From Pseudaminobacter salicylatoxidans (lineage in GTDB: Bacteria; Pseudomonadota; Alphaproteobacteria; Rhizobiales; Rhizobiaceae): a DNA stretch of 64,000 nucleotides. Under the pieces are notes generated by a model. That model had not been told where the DNA came from and ran no database searches. It was given only the letters and a program-made list of their open reading frames with translations. This document shows positions 36,020-46,925 of this stretch, piece after piece (positions within the stretch are counted from its first letter, which is position 1; every line of letters starts with the position of its first letter). The stretch covers positions 140,171 through 204,170 of the forward strand of contig NZ_QGGG01000002.1 of NCBI RefSeq assembly GCF_003148475.1, read 5' to 3'. Made by a program: the position numbers and the translations under genes.

Positions 36020-36296
36020 TTTTCTTATCTTTCACCGACCCTCGTTGGCTCTGCTTGGCAACTGCGCCAAATTTGCTAGCGCATGTCAACCGCACAAATC
36101 CACTGTCTTGCCGCCGCACGACAAGCAGAACGAGTTGTTTACTAGCAGTTTCCATCCATGCGGTTATCAGGACAGGGTTTTTTCCGCAACGCCAAAAAGT
36201 CCGGCTGCGACAAAAGCATGAGCATGCGAGGCCAGAAACAGAACATAGCGTGCTGAAAATACGACAATTTCAGCTTTGCCAGCCGGGTTGGACCAA

Positions 36297-37673
36297 TCAA
36301 AAGAACTCCAGGCTGACACGAAACATCTGTTCGACATGGCGCACGGCATCGGCCAACGCAAATATGACCACCCGATCCTTGGGTTTGATTCTTGATGCGC
36401 CGTTCGGCTGGATCACCTGCCCTTCGCGATAGATCGCGCCGATGCGCATGCCATCGGGCAGGTCCAGATCGCGCAGCGGCGCACCGACGAGCGGCGAGGT
36501 TTCCAGCGCTTCCGCCTCGATGATTTCGGCAGCGCCGCGCTGAACGCTATGGACGGCACGGATGCGCCCCCGGCGCACATGCTGCAGCACGCGCGAGATG
36601 GTGACCGATCCCGGATTCACATAGGCATCGATGTCGAGCGATTTGGTGAGATCCTGATAGGTCGGATTGTTGATCAGCGCCAGATTGGCCTTGCAGCCCA
36701 GCCGCTTGGCCATGACGCTGGACAGGATGTTGACCTGATCGTTGTTGGTGAGCGCAACCATCAGGTCGGCGTCCTGGATGTCCGCCTGGGCGAGCAGTTT
36801 CTGGTCCAGTGCGCTGCCATGCAGAACGACGGTGCGCCGCAACTGGTCCGCAACGGCGACGGCCCGTTCGCGCACGGTTTCGATGATCTTGGCCTTTGTC
36901 CGGCTCTGGCGCTGCTCGATCGTCTTTGCCACATAGAGGCCGACATTGCCGCCACCGGCAATCACGATGCGAGTCGCCTGTTCTTCTTCGTGGCCGAACA
37001 GTCCGAGCGTGCGCTGCACCTGTTCACGCGTCGTTACGACATAGGCCACGTCGCCAGGTTCGAGCTGATCACCGGAATGCGGAATGAAAAGCGTATCGCC
37101 GCGCGTAATGCCTACCACAGTCGACGGCAGGTCGGGAAACAGCTCCGAAAGCTGGGCGAGTGGCGTATGGACGACCGGACAGTCCTCGAGGCATTCGATG
37201 GCGACCATCGCGATCTTGTCTTCCGCGAAGCGCACCACATCGCTGGCGCCCGGCAGGGCGATGCGTCGCAGCACCATTTCGCCCACCTCCAACTCCGGGG
37301 AGATGATGACATCGATGGGAAGATGCTCGCGTGCGAACAGGTCCTGATAATGCGGCTGCAGATAAGACTGGGCTCGAATGCGCGCGATCTTCATCGGCAC
37401 GTCGAACAGCGCGTGCGCGACCTCGCAGGCGACGATATTGACCTCGTCGTGAAGCGTGACCGCGATGATCATGTCGGCATTCTGCGCGCCGGCCGCCTCC
37501 AGCACCTCGGGATGCGATCCGTGGCCGACAAAGCCGCGCACATCCAGCGTATCACGCACGCCCTGAATCAACTCGGCCGACGTGTCGATGATGGAAACGT
37601 CGTTCTTTTCAGCGGCGAGACGTTCGGCAATGCCGAACCCCACCTGCCCCGCACCACAGATGATAACGCGCAT
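36297..37673 (-). CDS. trkA: Trk system potassium uptake regulator TrkA
   Basis: 458-aa peripheral membrane protein controlling TrkH/TrkG potassium channels. It has two tandem RCK units: RCK-N 1 starts MRVIICGAGQVGFGIAERLA (dinucleotide motif GxGxxG), and the second repeats the motif at IVIAGGGNVGLYVAKTIEQ near residue 233. Each is followed by a TrkA_C domain (ALPGASDVVRF and GAPLRDLDLPDGMRIGAIY). In rhizobia trkA commonly follows ntrX in this order. The channel subunit is not in the window. Confidence 0.95.
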   Translation of the reverse strand: MRVIICGAGQVGFGIAERLAAEKNDVSIIDTSAELIQGVRDTLDVRGFVGHGSHPEVLEAAGAQNADMIIAVTLHDEVNIVACEVAHALFDVPMKIARIRAQSYLQPHYQDLFAREHLPIDVIISPELEVGEMVLRRIALPGASDVVRFAEDKIAMVAIECLEDCPVVHTPLAQLSELFPDLPSTVVGITRGDTLFIPHSGDQLEPGDVAYVVTTREQVQRTLGLFGHEEEQATRIVIAGGGNVGLYVAKTIEQRQSRTKAKIIETVRERAVAVADQLRRTVVLHGSALDQKLLAQADIQDADLMVALTNNDQVNILSSVMAKRLGCKANLALINNPTYQDLTKSLDIDAYVNPGSVTISRVLQHVRRGRIRAVHSVQRGAAEIIEAEALETSPLVGAPLRDLDLPDGMRIGAIYREGQVIQPNGASRIKPKDRVVIFALADAVRHVEQMFRVSLEFF

Positions 37674-37708
37674 CTACACTACCGACCGCTTATACGCGTG
37701 CAACAATC

Positions 37709-39070
37709 TCAAACTCCGAGGGACTTCAGTTTCCGGTGCAATGCCGACCGCTCCATACCAATGAATTCCGCCGTGCGCGAGATGTTGCCGCCAAATCGGT
37801 TGATCTGCGCAATGAGATATTCCTTCTCGAACATCTCCCGCGCCTCACGCAGCGGCAGCGCCATGATGTGCTGATCCGACTGGCTGGGCGTGCGCGGCAT
37901 CACATCCCCGATCTCGGAAGGCAGCATATCGGCCGTGATCGGCGTGTCGACGCCATCGCCATGCGCAAGGATCATCAGGCGCTCGATATTGTTGCGAAGC
38001 TGGCGCACATTGCCCGGCCAGTTATGCGCCTGCAACACCGCCATCGCGTCGTCGGCGATGCGTCGCGGCTTGATGCCTGCCTGCCGTCCAACCTGCTTCA
38101 TGAAGCCATCGACCAGATAGGGGATGTCTTCGCGCCGCTCCGCCAATCCGGGCACCGGCACGGGCACGACCGCGAGACGGTGATACAGGTCCTCACGGAA
38201 TCGACCCTCGGCGATCATCGCTTCCAGATTCTGCGCGGTGGAGGAGATGATGCGCACGTCCACCTTGACGCGCTTGGTGCCCCCTACCCGTTCGAACTGC
38301 TGATCGACCAGAACGCGCAGGATCTTGCTTTGCGTCTCGCGCGGCATGTCGGCGACCTCGTCGAGATAAAGGATGCCGCGATGGGCCTCCTCCAACGCGC
38401 CGACCTTGCGCTCTCCACCATTGGACTCCGTGCCGAACAGCTCGATCTCCATGCGTTCGGGCGTGATGGAGGCCGCGTTCACCGAGACGAATGGCCCGCT
38501 TTTGCGGGCGGAAAGCGCATGGATGGCGCGCGCAACCTGCTCCTTTCCGGAGCCCGACGGGCCTGTAATCATGATGCGGCTGTTGGTCGGCGCCACACGT
38601 TCCACGGTCTGGCGCAAATGCGTCATGGCCGAAGACATGCCGATCAGGTCGAAGGTTTCGCCGCTGCGCATCTTCAGCTCCGAAACCTCCCGCTTGAGCT
38701 TGGAAGTTTCCAGCGCGCGCTCGGCAACCAGGATCAGGCGATCCGCCTTGAACGGCTTTTCGATGAAGTCATAGGCCCCGCGCCGGATTGCCGAAACCGC
38801 CGTTTCGATGTTGCCGTGACCGGAAATCATCACCACCGGCAAGCCGGGGTGGATGGTCTTGATCTCGTCGAGCAGGGCAAGGCCATCGAGCCGCGACCCC
38901 TGCAGCCAGATGTCCAGGAACACCAGCCTGGGAACCCGATCCGCGATGGCCGCCAGCGCGCTGTCGGCATCGTGGGCCGTGCGGGTTTCATGTCCTTCGT
39001 CACTCAGAATACCGGCGACGAGCTCTCGGATATCTTCTTCGTCATCGACGATGAGAATGTCAGACGCCAT
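37709..39070 (-). CDS. ntrX: NtrX response regulator of the NtrY/NtrX system
   Basis: 453-aa regulator. Receiver domain with phosphoacceptor D53 (LVFLDIWLQGSR). AAA+ domain with Walker A GPSGSGKE and Walker B GILYLDEVADMP. Fis-type C-terminal HTH (GNISRTAEFIGMERSALHRKL). The loop where sigma-54 activators carry GAFTGA reads ESNGGERKVGAL, so that motif is absent. Together with NtrY it controls nitrogen metabolism, respiration and envelope functions in alphaproteobacteria. Overlaps the end of ntrY by 11 bases. Probably acts without sigma-54. Confidence 0.95.
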   Translation of the reverse strand: MASDILIVDDEEDIRELVAGILSDEGHETRTAHDADSALAAIADRVPRLVFLDIWLQGSRLDGLALLDEIKTIHPGLPVVMISGHGNIETAVSAIRRGAYDFIEKPFKADRLILVAERALETSKLKREVSELKMRSGETFDLIGMSSAMTHLRQTVERVAPTNSRIMITGPSGSGKEQVARAIHALSARKSGPFVSVNAASITPERMEIELFGTESNGGERKVGALEEAHRGILYLDEVADMPRETQSKILRVLVDQQFERVGGTKRVKVDVRIISSTAQNLEAMIAEGRFREDLYHRLAVVPVPVPGLAERREDIPYLVDGFMKQVGRQAGIKPRRIADDAMAVLQAHNWPGNVRQLRNNIERLMILAHGDGVDTPITADMLPSEIGDVMPRTPSQSDQHIMALPLREAREMFEKEYLIAQINRFGGNISRTAEFIGMERSALHRKLKSLGV

Positions 39071-41348
39071 TACCGACCTTTACCGTTTTCTGTTCGCTTT
39101 CAATGCTTTCGCGCTCTTGCGGCGAGGCGGGAGCCTCGGCTGCGGCAGGAAGCAAAATGCTGATCATGGCCCCCCGTCCCCCATGGAAACCGGGCGGTGC
39201 ATCATGAAGTTCCAGGCGGCCGCCATGGTCTTCCACGATCTTTTTGACGATCGCGAGGCCAAGCCCGGTGCCTTTTTCACGTGTGGTCATGTAAGGCTCG
39301 AGCAGCCGCTGCCTGTTCTCGCGCGGCAGGCCCTTGCCATTGTCCATCACGTCGACCCGGATCATCGCGCCTTCCCGGCGCGCCGTGATCCGGATGGCTC
39401 CCGCCTCGCCGTTCTCGCGCTCGGCGGCATCGATCGCCTCGGAGGCGTTCTTGATGATGTTGCCGAAAGCCTGTGACAGGAGGCGGTTGTCGAATGTACC
39501 CTTGAGCGGTTCGTTACCGAAATCCCGCTCGAAGGCGATATCGTGCCTGCTGACCTCTACCAGGAACGAAGCTTCGCGCAACGGTTCGCGCAGATCGATG
39601 CTCTTCATTTCCGGTTTGGGCATGCGGGCGAATGCCGAGAATTCATCGACCATGCGGCCGATATCCTCGACCTGCCGGATAATCGTATCCGTGCACTGGT
39701 CAAAGACCTCGCGGTCCTCAGTGATGACCTTGCCGTAACGCCGGCGGATACGCTCGGCCGAAAGCTGGATCGGGGTAAGCGGGTTCTTGATCTCATGCGC
39801 GATGCGCCGGGCCACGTCCGCCCAGGCCGAGGACCGCTGTGCCTGCATCAGATCGGTGATGTCGTCGATGGTCACGACGTAGGATTTTTCGTCGGTTTCG
39901 CCATCGCCTCCCTCGACCGTGACCTGCACATTGAAGGTGCGCTCCGCACCGGTACGATAAAAAGTCACCTGCTCGCGATGAACGCGCCGTTTCGAACTGC
40001 GTGCGATTTCGAAGACGCGGCCGACATGCGGCAGCAGCGTTGAAAGATTCTGGCCGACTGAATCGGCCGAAATCGCCAGCATGCTCTCGGCGGAACGGTT
40101 GACGATCGTGATGGTGCCGAACGGATCGACGCCGATGACGCCGGCGGTGACGCCCTCTAGCACCGCTTCGGAGAAGCGCCGCCGCTCGTCCACAAGGTCC
40201 TTGGCCGTAAGTATCTCGTCGCGTTGCGACTTCAATTGCAGCAACATCTTGTTGAACGTGTCGCCCAGCGAGGCGACGTCGCCATCCGATTGCCTGACCG
40301 GGACCGACACTTCGAGATTGCCGGTCGCGACCTCGTCGGCGGCACCGATCAGTTGCCGGATCGGCCGCACGAGACGATCCGCCACGGCGATGCCCGTCCA
40401 GATCGCCGAAAGGATAACGATCAGGGTCAGCGAAAGATATGGTAGCGCGATCGCCACCTGCGAGGTGCGGCGGTTGGCTTCCAGTCCGCGATATTCGTCG
40501 GCATTCGCGCGCACGATCTCGCGCGCCTTGATGACCTCGGGATCGACGAGGCGCATGGTGTAGAGATAGAGCCCATCGAGTTCACGCAGCTTGACGATGG
40601 CGCCCACAATGTTGCGCGTGCGCGGCTCTATCAACACCACCTTTCCCCCGGCAGCATCCGCCGCGGCCCCGGCAGGCGGTTCGGGCATGGCGAAATCCGA
40701 CGGAGTCTGCGCGGTCATGACGAAAGAGCCGTCCGCATTGATGAGCGCGGCATGGGCCAGTGCGCGTCCGACCGCCTGCTGGCTCATGAAACTGCGAAAA
40801 CCGGTTCTGTCGAGGTGATAGAGGCTGCGGGCATTATCCAGGTCATAGGCCATGGACAGCGTCGTGCCCTGAAGGTTGCGCGCGTTTTCCTGCACATAAG
40901 CGTCGGCGATCGACAGCGAGTAGTTGACGATGGTCTTGGTCCTGATCTCGAACCAGCGATCCAGCCCCACATTCAGCGTGATCGAGGCGATGACGGCAAC
41001 CGCGATCGCGGGGATCGCGGCAACCAGCGCGAACATGGTGACGATGCGCACATGCAGCCGCGACGCTGCCTTGCCGATCCTTCGCGCAGTCAGGATGCGA
41101 TGTCCCTCGCGCACGATGAGCGCGATGAGGAACAGGATGAAGGCGGCGTTGAAGCCGATGATGATCAGCGTCGTGGTTTCATTGGGCGTAAGCGGCGTCG
41201 CGCCGACGAGAACAGCGAAGGAGATGCCAGCCGTGAGCAACGCGCCCACAACGGCGATGATGCCCGGCAAGGCAAGCAGCCGCCGGCCCTCGGCGCGTGA
41301 ATACGCCGGAAAGATCGCCCGCCTGGAATTGCTCGTCTGATTCGCCAT
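39060..41348 (-). CDS. ntrY: NtrY membrane sensor histidine kinase
   Basis: 762-aa inner-membrane kinase. Three to four hydrophobic segments occur in the first ~150 residues, followed by a periplasmic-type region and another helix (SLTLIVILSAIWTGIAVAD). Then come HAMP (IGAADEVATGNLEVSVPVR), PAS (residues about 380-490), HisKA with [20 protein letters not shown], and a HATPase domain ending VDVMDNGKGLPRENRQRLLEP. It phosphorylates NtrX. Translationally overlapped with ntrX and separated by 117 bp from ntrC; that gap holds paired TATGCAAC repeats. Confidence 0.96.
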   Translation of the reverse strand: MANQTSNSRRAIFPAYSRAEGRRLLALPGIIAVVGALLTAGISFAVLVGATPLTPNETTTLIIIGFNAAFILFLIALIVREGHRILTARRIGKAASRLHVRIVTMFALVAAIPAIAVAVIASITLNVGLDRWFEIRTKTIVNYSLSIADAYVQENARNLQGTTLSMAYDLDNARSLYHLDRTGFRSFMSQQAVGRALAHAALINADGSFVMTAQTPSDFAMPEPPAGAAADAAGGKVVLIEPRTRNIVGAIVKLRELDGLYLYTMRLVDPEVIKAREIVRANADEYRGLEANRRTSQVAIALPYLSLTLIVILSAIWTGIAVADRLVRPIRQLIGAADEVATGNLEVSVPVRQSDGDVASLGDTFNKMLLQLKSQRDEILTAKDLVDERRRFSEAVLEGVTAGVIGVDPFGTITIVNRSAESMLAISADSVGQNLSTLLPHVGRVFEIARSSKRRVHREQVTFYRTGAERTFNVQVTVEGGDGETDEKSYVVTIDDITDLMQAQRSSAWADVARRIAHEIKNPLTPIQLSAERIRRRYGKVITEDREVFDQCTDTIIRQVEDIGRMVDEFSAFARMPKPEMKSIDLREPLREASFLVEVSRHDIAFERDFGNEPLKGTFDNRLLSQAFGNIIKNASEAIDAAERENGEAGAIRITARREGAMIRVDVMDNGKGLPRENRQRLLEPYMTTREKGTGLGLAIVKKIVEDHGGRLELHDAPPGFHGGRGAMISILLPAAAEAPASPQERESIESEQKTVKVGNGV

Positions 41349-41382
41349 TCAACCCTGCACTGGACCACGAATGTGTTGAACC

Positions 41383-41411
41383 TATGCAACGCATTGTGGC
41401 GATTATGCAAC
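41383..41411. promoter_or_regulatory. Paired TATGCAAC direct repeats upstream of ntrY
   Basis: TATGCAAC at 41383-41390 and again at 41404-41411, exactly 21 bp (two helical turns) apart, in the 117-bp ntrC-ntrY gap. On the transcribed strand they read GTTGCATA. They may bind a regulator or include promoter elements; no known site was recognised. Confidence 0.35.
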
Positions 41412-41465
41412 AAAAGTGGCGACGGGGAAAATCTTTGCGGTGGATAGCCGCGGTCCGTGAATCGT

Positions 41466-42923
41466 TCAGTTCTGCCTGGAACCTCTGTAGACGTTCACGC
41501 CAAGCTCGCGGATTTTCTTGCGCAGCGTATTGCGGTTGAGCCCCAGCAACTCCGCCGCCTTGATCTGATTGCCGCGCGTCGCAGTCATGGATGCAAGAAC
41601 CAGCGGGAATTCCACTTCCTCGAGAATGCGCTGGTAGAGGCCCGGTGGCGGCAAATCGCCCGCAAATGACGCGAAATAGCGCTGCAGGTAAATCTCGACC
41701 GCTTGACCGATCGAAAGATTATCCGGAACAAGAGCGCCATTTTCAGGCGCGGGTTCCCGGCTGGTGTGCAACTCGGATTCTATGATCTCGGTCGAAATCT
41801 CATCCTGCGGATAGAGCGCTGCCAGGCGCCTCACCAGATTTTCAAGCTCGCGCACATTGCCAGGCCACGGATATCGCTTCATGAGTTCGAGACCGCCGGT
41901 GGATATGCGCTTGGTCTGCAAGCCCTCCGCCTCGCCCTGCTTGAAGAAATGGCGGACGAGATCGGGCACGTCCTCCGCGCGCTCGCGCAACGGCGGCAGC
42001 CGAAGCGGCACCACGTTCAGGCGATAGAACAAATCCTCACGGAACAGGCCTTGCCCGATGGCCGCGCGCAGATCCTTGTTCGTGGCGGCGACGATGCGCA
42101 CATCCGTCTTGATCGGCGTTCGGCCGCCAACCGTCGTGTACTCGCCCTGCTGGAGAACGCGCAGCAGGCGGGTCTGCGCTTCCATGGGCATATCGCCGAT
42201 CTCGTCGAGGAACAGGGTTCCGCCCTCGGCCTGCTCGAAGCGACCGCTGGAACGGCTCTGCGCCCCTGTGAAAGCGCCCTTCTCATGGCCGAAAAGTTCG
42301 GATTCGATCAGATCGCGCGGAATGGCCGCCATGTTGATCGCCACGAACGGACCGTTGCGGCGGCGGCCATATTCATGCAGCGCGCGTGCGACCAGTTCCT
42401 TGCCCGTGCCCGACTCGCCCGAGATCATCACCGTCAGGTCGGTCTGCATCATGCGCGCCAACATCCGGTAGATGTCCTGCATGGCGGCCGAGCGCCCGAT
42501 CAACGGCATCGCCTCGGGCTGATCGTCATGACGCGCATCGAGGTTCGGCCGCTTCGGTTCCGACAACGCCCGATTGACGATATTGAGCAGTTCGGTGAGG
42601 TCGAAGGGTTTCGGCAGATATTCGTAGGCGCCGGTCTCGGAGGCGCGGATGGCGGTCATGAAGGTGTTTTGCGCACTCATGACGATGACCGGCAGCTCCG
42701 GCCGGGCCTTCTTGATGCGCGGCAGCATGTCGAAGGCGTTCTCGTCCGGCATCACCACGTCGGTGATCACCAGATCGCCCTCGCCCGCCGCCACCCAGCG
42801 CCACAGCGTCGCGGCATTGGAGGTGACGCGCACCTCGTGTCCCGAGCGCGAGAGCGCCTGATTGAGCACGGTGCGGATCGCCGCGTCGTCATCTGCCACC
42901 AGAATATTGCCGCGAACGGTCAT
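41466..42923 (-). CDS. ntrC: Nitrogen regulation protein NtrC (sigma-54 activator)
   Basis: 485 aa from the ATG at 42923 ([13 protein letters not shown]); a further upstream in-frame start lies inside ntrB and is rejected. Receiver aspartate D55 ([11 protein letters not shown]). Central AAA+ domain: Walker A GESGTGKE, the sigma-54-contact motif [10 protein letters not shown], Walker [14 protein letters not shown]-terminal Fis HTH ([21 protein letters not shown]). Phosphorylated by NtrB under nitrogen limitation to activate glutamine synthetase and transport genes. Overlaps ntrB by four bases. Confidence 0.97.
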   Translation of the reverse strand: MTVRGNILVADDDAAIRTVLNQALSRSGHEVRVTSNAATLWRWVAAGEGDLVITDVVMPDENAFDMLPRIKKARPELPVIVMSAQNTFMTAIRASETGAYEYLPKPFDLTELLNIVNRALSEPKRPNLDARHDDQPEAMPLIGRSAAMQDIYRMLARMMQTDLTVMISGESGTGKELVARALHEYGRRRNGPFVAINMAAIPRDLIESELFGHEKGAFTGAQSRSSGRFEQAEGGTLFLDEIGDMPMEAQTRLLRVLQQGEYTTVGGRTPIKTDVRIVAATNKDLRAAIGQGLFREDLFYRLNVVPLRLPPLRERAEDVPDLVRHFFKQGEAEGLQTKRISTGGLELMKRYPWPGNVRELENLVRRLAALYPQDEISTEIIESELHTSREPAPENGALVPDNLSIGQAVEIYLQRYFASFAGDLPPPGLYQRILEEVEFPLVLASMTATRGNQIKAAELLGLNRNTLRKKIRELGVNVYRGSRQN

Positions 42924-44062
42924 GCCTTGCTTCCTTCGCTCTGCCCTTCGGCAACCAACGCCGTGTCTTTCCAGGCGGGCATCAGGACGCGGAACGTGGT
43001 TCCGCGCGGAGAGGAATCGCATTCGATCACACCGCCGTGCTCGCCAACGATCTTGGCCACCAGCGCAAGGCCAAGGCCCGAACCATTGGTCTTGGTGGTG
43101 ATGAACGGATCAAAGAGGATCGGCAGAATGTCCTCGGACACGCCCGAGCCGTTGTCATGGACGCAAAACTCCAGCGGCAGCGACACGCGATCCTGCGAGC
43201 CCGGAACGGAAACGCGCATGCCCGGACTGAACGCGGTCGCCAGCGTGATCTCGCCATCCGCGCGTGAACCGATCGCCTCGGCGGCATTCTTCACCAGGTT
43301 GAGGAAGACCTGTATGAGTTGGTCGCGGTTGGCGAAGACCGGAGGAAGTGATGGATCGTAATCCTCCAATATGTTGATCCTGCTTGCAAACCCGTTCTTC
43401 GCGATGGCCTTCACGTGATCGAGAACGACATGGATGTTGACCGGATAACGCTCGATCGGCCGTTCGTCCGAAAAGACTTCCATGCGATCCACGAGCGAGA
43501 CGATGCGGTCCGTTTCGTCGGTGATAAGGCGGGTCAGCGCGCGATCCTCGTCCGAGACGGCGGTTTCCAGAAGCTGGGCCGCGCCGCGGATGCCGGAAAG
43601 CGGGTTCTTGATCTCATGCGCCAGCATGGCGGCAAGCCCGGTCACCGAACGCGCCGCGCCGCGATGCGTCATCTGCCGGTCGATCTTGTCGGCCATGGAG
43701 CGCTCCTGGAACATCACCACGACGGAACCAGGTAGCTCCGGAACCGGCGCGACATAGATGTCGACGACCTTCTCCAACCCAAGCCGCGGCGATGAAATGT
43801 CGACGCGGTATTCATTCACCGGCGCAAGCCGTTCGCGAACCTGCTCGATCAGCGACAGGATAGGGCTGCCGAAGGGCACGAAACGCTCCAGCGTCGTGCG
43901 CGCCAGCGTTGCGGCGCTGGAGCGGAAAAAGTCCTCCGCGTCGGCATTGGCATAGGTGATGCGGTCGTCAGGCCCGACCATGACAACTGGCCGCCGGATC
44001 GTGTTCAACACGATCTGCGCGGCATCTGGCGCGGCGAGCGTCGAGGCATTATTCATGCTCAT
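42920..44062 (-). CDS. ntrB: Nitrogen regulation histidine kinase NtrB
   Basis: 380-aa cytosolic kinase/phosphatase for NtrC. PAS sensor domain at about residues 20-120 ([21 protein letters not shown]). H-box [20 protein letters not shown] with H149. The N, G1 and G2 boxes are [23 protein letters not shown] and [15 protein letters not shown]. It would sense nitrogen through the PII protein, not encoded here. Its ATG overlaps the dusB stop (ATGA), so the three genes form the classical nifR3-ntrB-ntrC operon. Confidence 0.96.
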   Translation of the reverse strand: MSMNNASTLAAPDAAQIVLNTIRRPVVMVGPDDRITYANADAEDFFRSSAATLARTTLERFVPFGSPILSLIEQVRERLAPVNEYRVDISSPRLGLEKVVDIYVAPVPELPGSVVVMFQERSMADKIDRQMTHRGAARSVTGLAAMLAHEIKNPLSGIRGAAQLLETAVSDEDRALTRLITDETDRIVSLVDRMEVFSDERPIERYPVNIHVVLDHVKAIAKNGFASRINILEDYDPSLPPVFANRDQLIQVFLNLVKNAAEAIGSRADGEITLATAFSPGMRVSVPGSQDRVSLPLEFCVHDNGSGVSEDILPILFDPFITTKTNGSGLGLALVAKIVGEHGGVIECDSSPRGTTFRVLMPAWKDTALVAEGQSEGSKA

Positions 44063-45069
44063 GCGGCTTCCCTCGCCTCGATGCCGGACGCCGCAAAAGC
44101 CTCCCGCAAGCCTCGGATCACCGCCGCCGGATCGAGCGAGGTCATCACCGTCTTGCGCAGTTCAGGAGATGTCCCGGCCGCATGGCGATCGAGATACCAG
44201 CCCAGATGCTTGCGCGCCTGCCTGAGCCCGCTTTCGACGCCGTAGAGCGACAGCATGTCCTCGTAATGGGCAGTCACATAGTCAGCCAGTTCCGTGGATG
44301 TGTTCGGGATGGTGGCAGCGACACCGGTGGCGATAGCTCCGGCGATCCAAGGCGCACCATAGCTTGCGCGGCCCACCATCACGGCATCCGCACCGGATTG
44401 CTCAAGGATTTCCGTTGCATCCGCGAGGCTGCTCACGTCGCCATTGGCGACGACCGGAATGGAGACCGCCGCCTTGACGCGGGCTATCGCGCGCCAGTCG
44501 GCCTTGCCCTGATAGAACTGGCAGCGCGTGCGGCCATGCACGGTCACCATCTTCACGCCGACCGCCTCGGCGCGGCGCGCCAGTTCGGGCGCGTTGAGGC
44601 AATCGTCGTCCCAGCCCAGCCGCATCTTCACTGTAACAGGAACATCTACCGCGCTGATGACGGCTTCGATCAAGGAAACCGCATGGTCGAGATTGCGCAT
44701 CAGCGCCGAGCCGGAATAGCCGCCCGTCACCTTCTTGGCGGGACAGCCCATATTGATATCGATGATATCGGCGCCCTCGTCAGCCGCGATGCGTGCGGCC
44801 TCCGCCATGTGGAAGGCTTCCCGTCCCGCCAGTTGCACCACGTGGACAGGCAGGCCCGAATGGCGAATGCGACGTCCGGACTCCGAATGGCCCTTGGCCA
44901 GTTCGCCGCTCGCCACCATCTCGGAAACCACCAGCCCGGCACCGTGATCATAGGCGCGCTTGCGGAAGGCATCGTCCGTGATACCCGACATCGGAGCCAG
45001 AAAGACCCGGTTGCGGATTGTCACGCCGCCGATCTCAAGCGGTTTTGCGTGAGCCGTGGATTCTGGCAT
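44059..45069 (-). CDS. dusB: tRNA-dihydrouridine synthase DusB (NifR3)
   Basis: 336-aa FMN enzyme that reduces uridines in the tRNA D-loop. TIM-barrel signatures: [20 protein letters not shown] at the start, and the catalytic-cysteine block [20 protein letters not shown] near residues 104-123. Also [26 protein letters not shown] and PVVANGDV. First gene of the ntrBC operon, the position that gave it the historic name nifR3. Start ATG at 45069. The role in nitrogen control is by linkage only. Confidence 0.96.
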   Translation of the reverse strand: MPESTAHAKPLEIGGVTIRNRVFLAPMSGITDDAFRKRAYDHGAGLVVSEMVASGELAKGHSESGRRIRHSGLPVHVVQLAGREAFHMAEAARIAADEGADIIDINMGCPAKKVTGGYSGSALMRNLDHAVSLIEAVISAVDVPVTVKMRLGWDDDCLNAPELARRAEAVGVKMVTVHGRTRCQFYQGKADWRAIARVKAAVSIPVVANGDVSSLADATEILEQSGADAVMVGRASYGAPWIAGAIATGVAATIPNTSTELADYVTAHYEDMLSLYGVESGLRQARKHLGWYLDRHAAGTSPELRKTVMTSLDPAAVIRGLREAFAASGIEAREAA

Positions 45070-45207
45070 GCACGAATTCCAAGCAATTTCACTGGCTGCT
45101 TATTCAGTAGCCAAATTTGATTTATTGTGCAATGCGAAAGCGGCATGACAGGCTTGCGCAAGGGAAAACTCTCGCCTTTGGCGAAGGTTGCGACTAAGCC
45201 TCTGCGC

Positions 45208-46431
45208 ATGGAAAAGAGCAGATCTGAATCATCGGGAAAACTGCCTGCGGCGGCGGTGATCGTGGCGGCCGGGCGCGGCGAGCGCGCAGGCCAGGTTGAC
45301 GGACCCAAGCAATACCGGAAGGTTGCCGGGCGCGCGGTTCTTGCCCACACGGTCGAGACCTTCTTGCGGCATCGGGATATCGGAACCGTCGCGGTGGTTA
45401 TCCATGCCGACGACGATGCACTGCTGAAACAAGCGCTTGGCTCGCTTGTCGAGCGTGTCACGGTGGTGCATGGCGGTGCCACGCGCCAGGAGTCGACCCG
45501 TTTGGGACTGCTTGCCCTGCAGGAAGAAAACCCCGGCGCCGTGCTGATCCATGATGGAGTCCGCCCCTTTGCCGATGCGGAACTGATCGACAGGGTTATT
45601 GCATCGATCGATGAAAATCACGGCGCCCTGCCCGCCTTGCCCGTTTCCGACACGCTGAAGCGTGAGGCGACGGATGGCACGATCTCGGCAACCGTGCCGC
45701 GCGCCGGCTTGCACGCGGCACAAACGCCACAGGGCTTTCCCTATGCGCCGATCCTCGCCGCCCACCAGGCAGCACACCGGCAGGGACACGGCGACTTTAC
45801 CGACGATGCGGCGATTGCCGAATGGGCCGAGATGCCGGTGCGGATCGTGGCGGGCTCGCCGGACAATGTGAAACTTACCTGGGCAAGGGATATAGCCATG
45901 GCCGACCAGCGCCTGTCACCGTCTATCAACGCATTTCCAGATGTGCGCACCGGCAATGGCTATGACGTGCATAGCTTCGAGGCGGGCGATCATGTGACCC
46001 TGTGCGGCGTTGCCATTCCCCACACGAAGAAGCTTTCCGGCCATTCGGACGCCGATGTATGCCTGCATGCGCTGACCGATGCGCTGCTTGCAACCTGCGG
46101 AGCCGGCGACATCGGCACGCATTTCCCACCCTCCGATCCGCAATGGAAGGGGGCCGCCTCGCGCATATTCGTGGAATATGCGGTGAAGCTGGTGCGCTCG
46201 AAAGGCGGCCGCATTGCCAATGCGGACGTCACCCTGATCTGCGAAGCGCCGCGCATCGGCCCGCACCGCGAGGCGATGACGGCCGAATTGTCGGACATGC
46301 TTGGCATTGACGCCGGCCGCGTCTCGGTCAAGGCTACGACAAACGAGCGGCTCGGCTTTGTCGGGCGCGAGGAAGGCATTGCGGCAATCGTCACCGCAAG
46401 CGTGGTCTATCCGGGAGAGTTGCCTGAATGA
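45208..46431 (+). CDS. ispDF: Bifunctional MEP cytidylyltransferase / MECDP synthase (IspDF)
   Basis: Two consecutive-pathway enzymes of non-mevalonate isoprenoid synthesis fused in one chain, as usual in alphaproteobacteria. The N-terminal IspD half has [24 protein letters not shown], and [14 protein letters not shown]. The C-terminal IspF half (about 160 residues) has [12 protein letters not shown] with the metal D-x-[16 protein letters not shown] and [15 protein letters not shown]. About 407 aa from the ATG at 45208, matching fused homologues; in-frame starts at 45127 and 45145 would add up to 27 residues. The stop overlaps the cinA start. Confidence 0.95.
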   Translation: MEKSRSESSGKLPAAAVIVAAGRGERAGQVDGPKQYRKVAGRAVLAHTVETFLRHRDIGTVAVVIHADDDALLKQALGSLVERVTVVHGGATRQESTRLGLLALQEENPGAVLIHDGVRPFADAELIDRVIASIDENHGALPALPVSDTLKREATDGTISATVPRAGLHAAQTPQGFPYAPILAAHQAAHRQGHGDFTDDAAIAEWAEMPVRIVAGSPDNVKLTWARDIAMADQRLSPSINAFPDVRTGNGYDVHSFEAGDHVTLCGVAIPHTKKLSGHSDADVCLHALTDALLATCGAGDIGTHFPPSDPQWKGAASRIFVEYAVKLVRSKGGRIANADVTLICEAPRIGPHREAMTAELSDMLGIDAGRVSVKATTNERLGFVGREEGIAAIVTASVVYPGELPE

Positions 46432-46925
46432 GCGACGGCCTGCGTGAACTGGCTATTGATTTCCTCGAGGCGTGCACGCGTCACGGCATCATGGCTGCCA
46501 CGGCCGAATCCTGCACCGGGGGCATGATCATCGCCGCCCTGACCGATATTCCCGGTTCGTCCTCGGCTGTCGATCGTGGCTTCATCACCTATTCCAACGA
46601 AGCCAAGATGGAGATGCTCGGCGTGTCAGAGGCGACACTTGCCGCCCACGGCGCGGTCTCTCGTGAAACCGCGCTGGAAATGGCCTCGGGCGCAATCGCC
46701 AATTCCCGCGCCAGCATTGCGCTCGCAGTTACCGGAATTGCCGGACCGGAAGGCGGGACCAGCGAAAAGCCTATCGGACTTGTCTGGTTCGGGCTGGCCC
46801 TGCGCGGCCAGCCGGCCGTCGCGGAAAAATGGGTTTTTCCCAACAATGGGCGGCACTTCATTCGCCGCGAAACCGTGCGGCATGCACTGAAAATCGGGCT
46901 CGCCGCAATCTCTCAGACGGTCTGA
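46428..46925 (+). CDS. CinA family protein, nicotinamide-nucleotide amidohydrolase domain (PncC type)
   Basis: 165-aa stand-alone CinA C-terminal domain. Catalytic-region motif [22 protein letters not shown] (about residues 24-45), followed by [12 protein letters not shown] and [25 protein letters not shown]. PncC enzymes deamidate NMN to NaMN in pyridine nucleotide recycling; the N-terminal COG1058 domain of full CinA is absent. Overlaps ispDF by four bases. The 3' end overlaps the convergent RatA/COQ10-like gene by 13 bases. Confidence 0.92.
   Translation: MSDGLRELAIDFLEACTRHGIMAATAESCTGGMIIAALTDIPGSSSAVDRGFITYSNEAKMEMLGVSEATLAAHGAVSRETALEMASGAIANSRASIALAVTGIAGPEGGTSEKPIGLVWFGLALRGQPAVAEKWVFPNNGRHFIRRETVRHALKIGLAAISQTV

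Noticed and set aside
36020-36296. A small RNA gene between trkA and hfq
   Set aside because: Only a 7-bp hairpin (36252-36274) and no clear promoter-terminator pair were seen.
41703-43361. A 552-codon plus-strand frame opposite ntrC/ntrB
   Set aside because: Antisense shadow of clearly recognised kinase and regulator genes; no motif, no ribosome-binding site of note.
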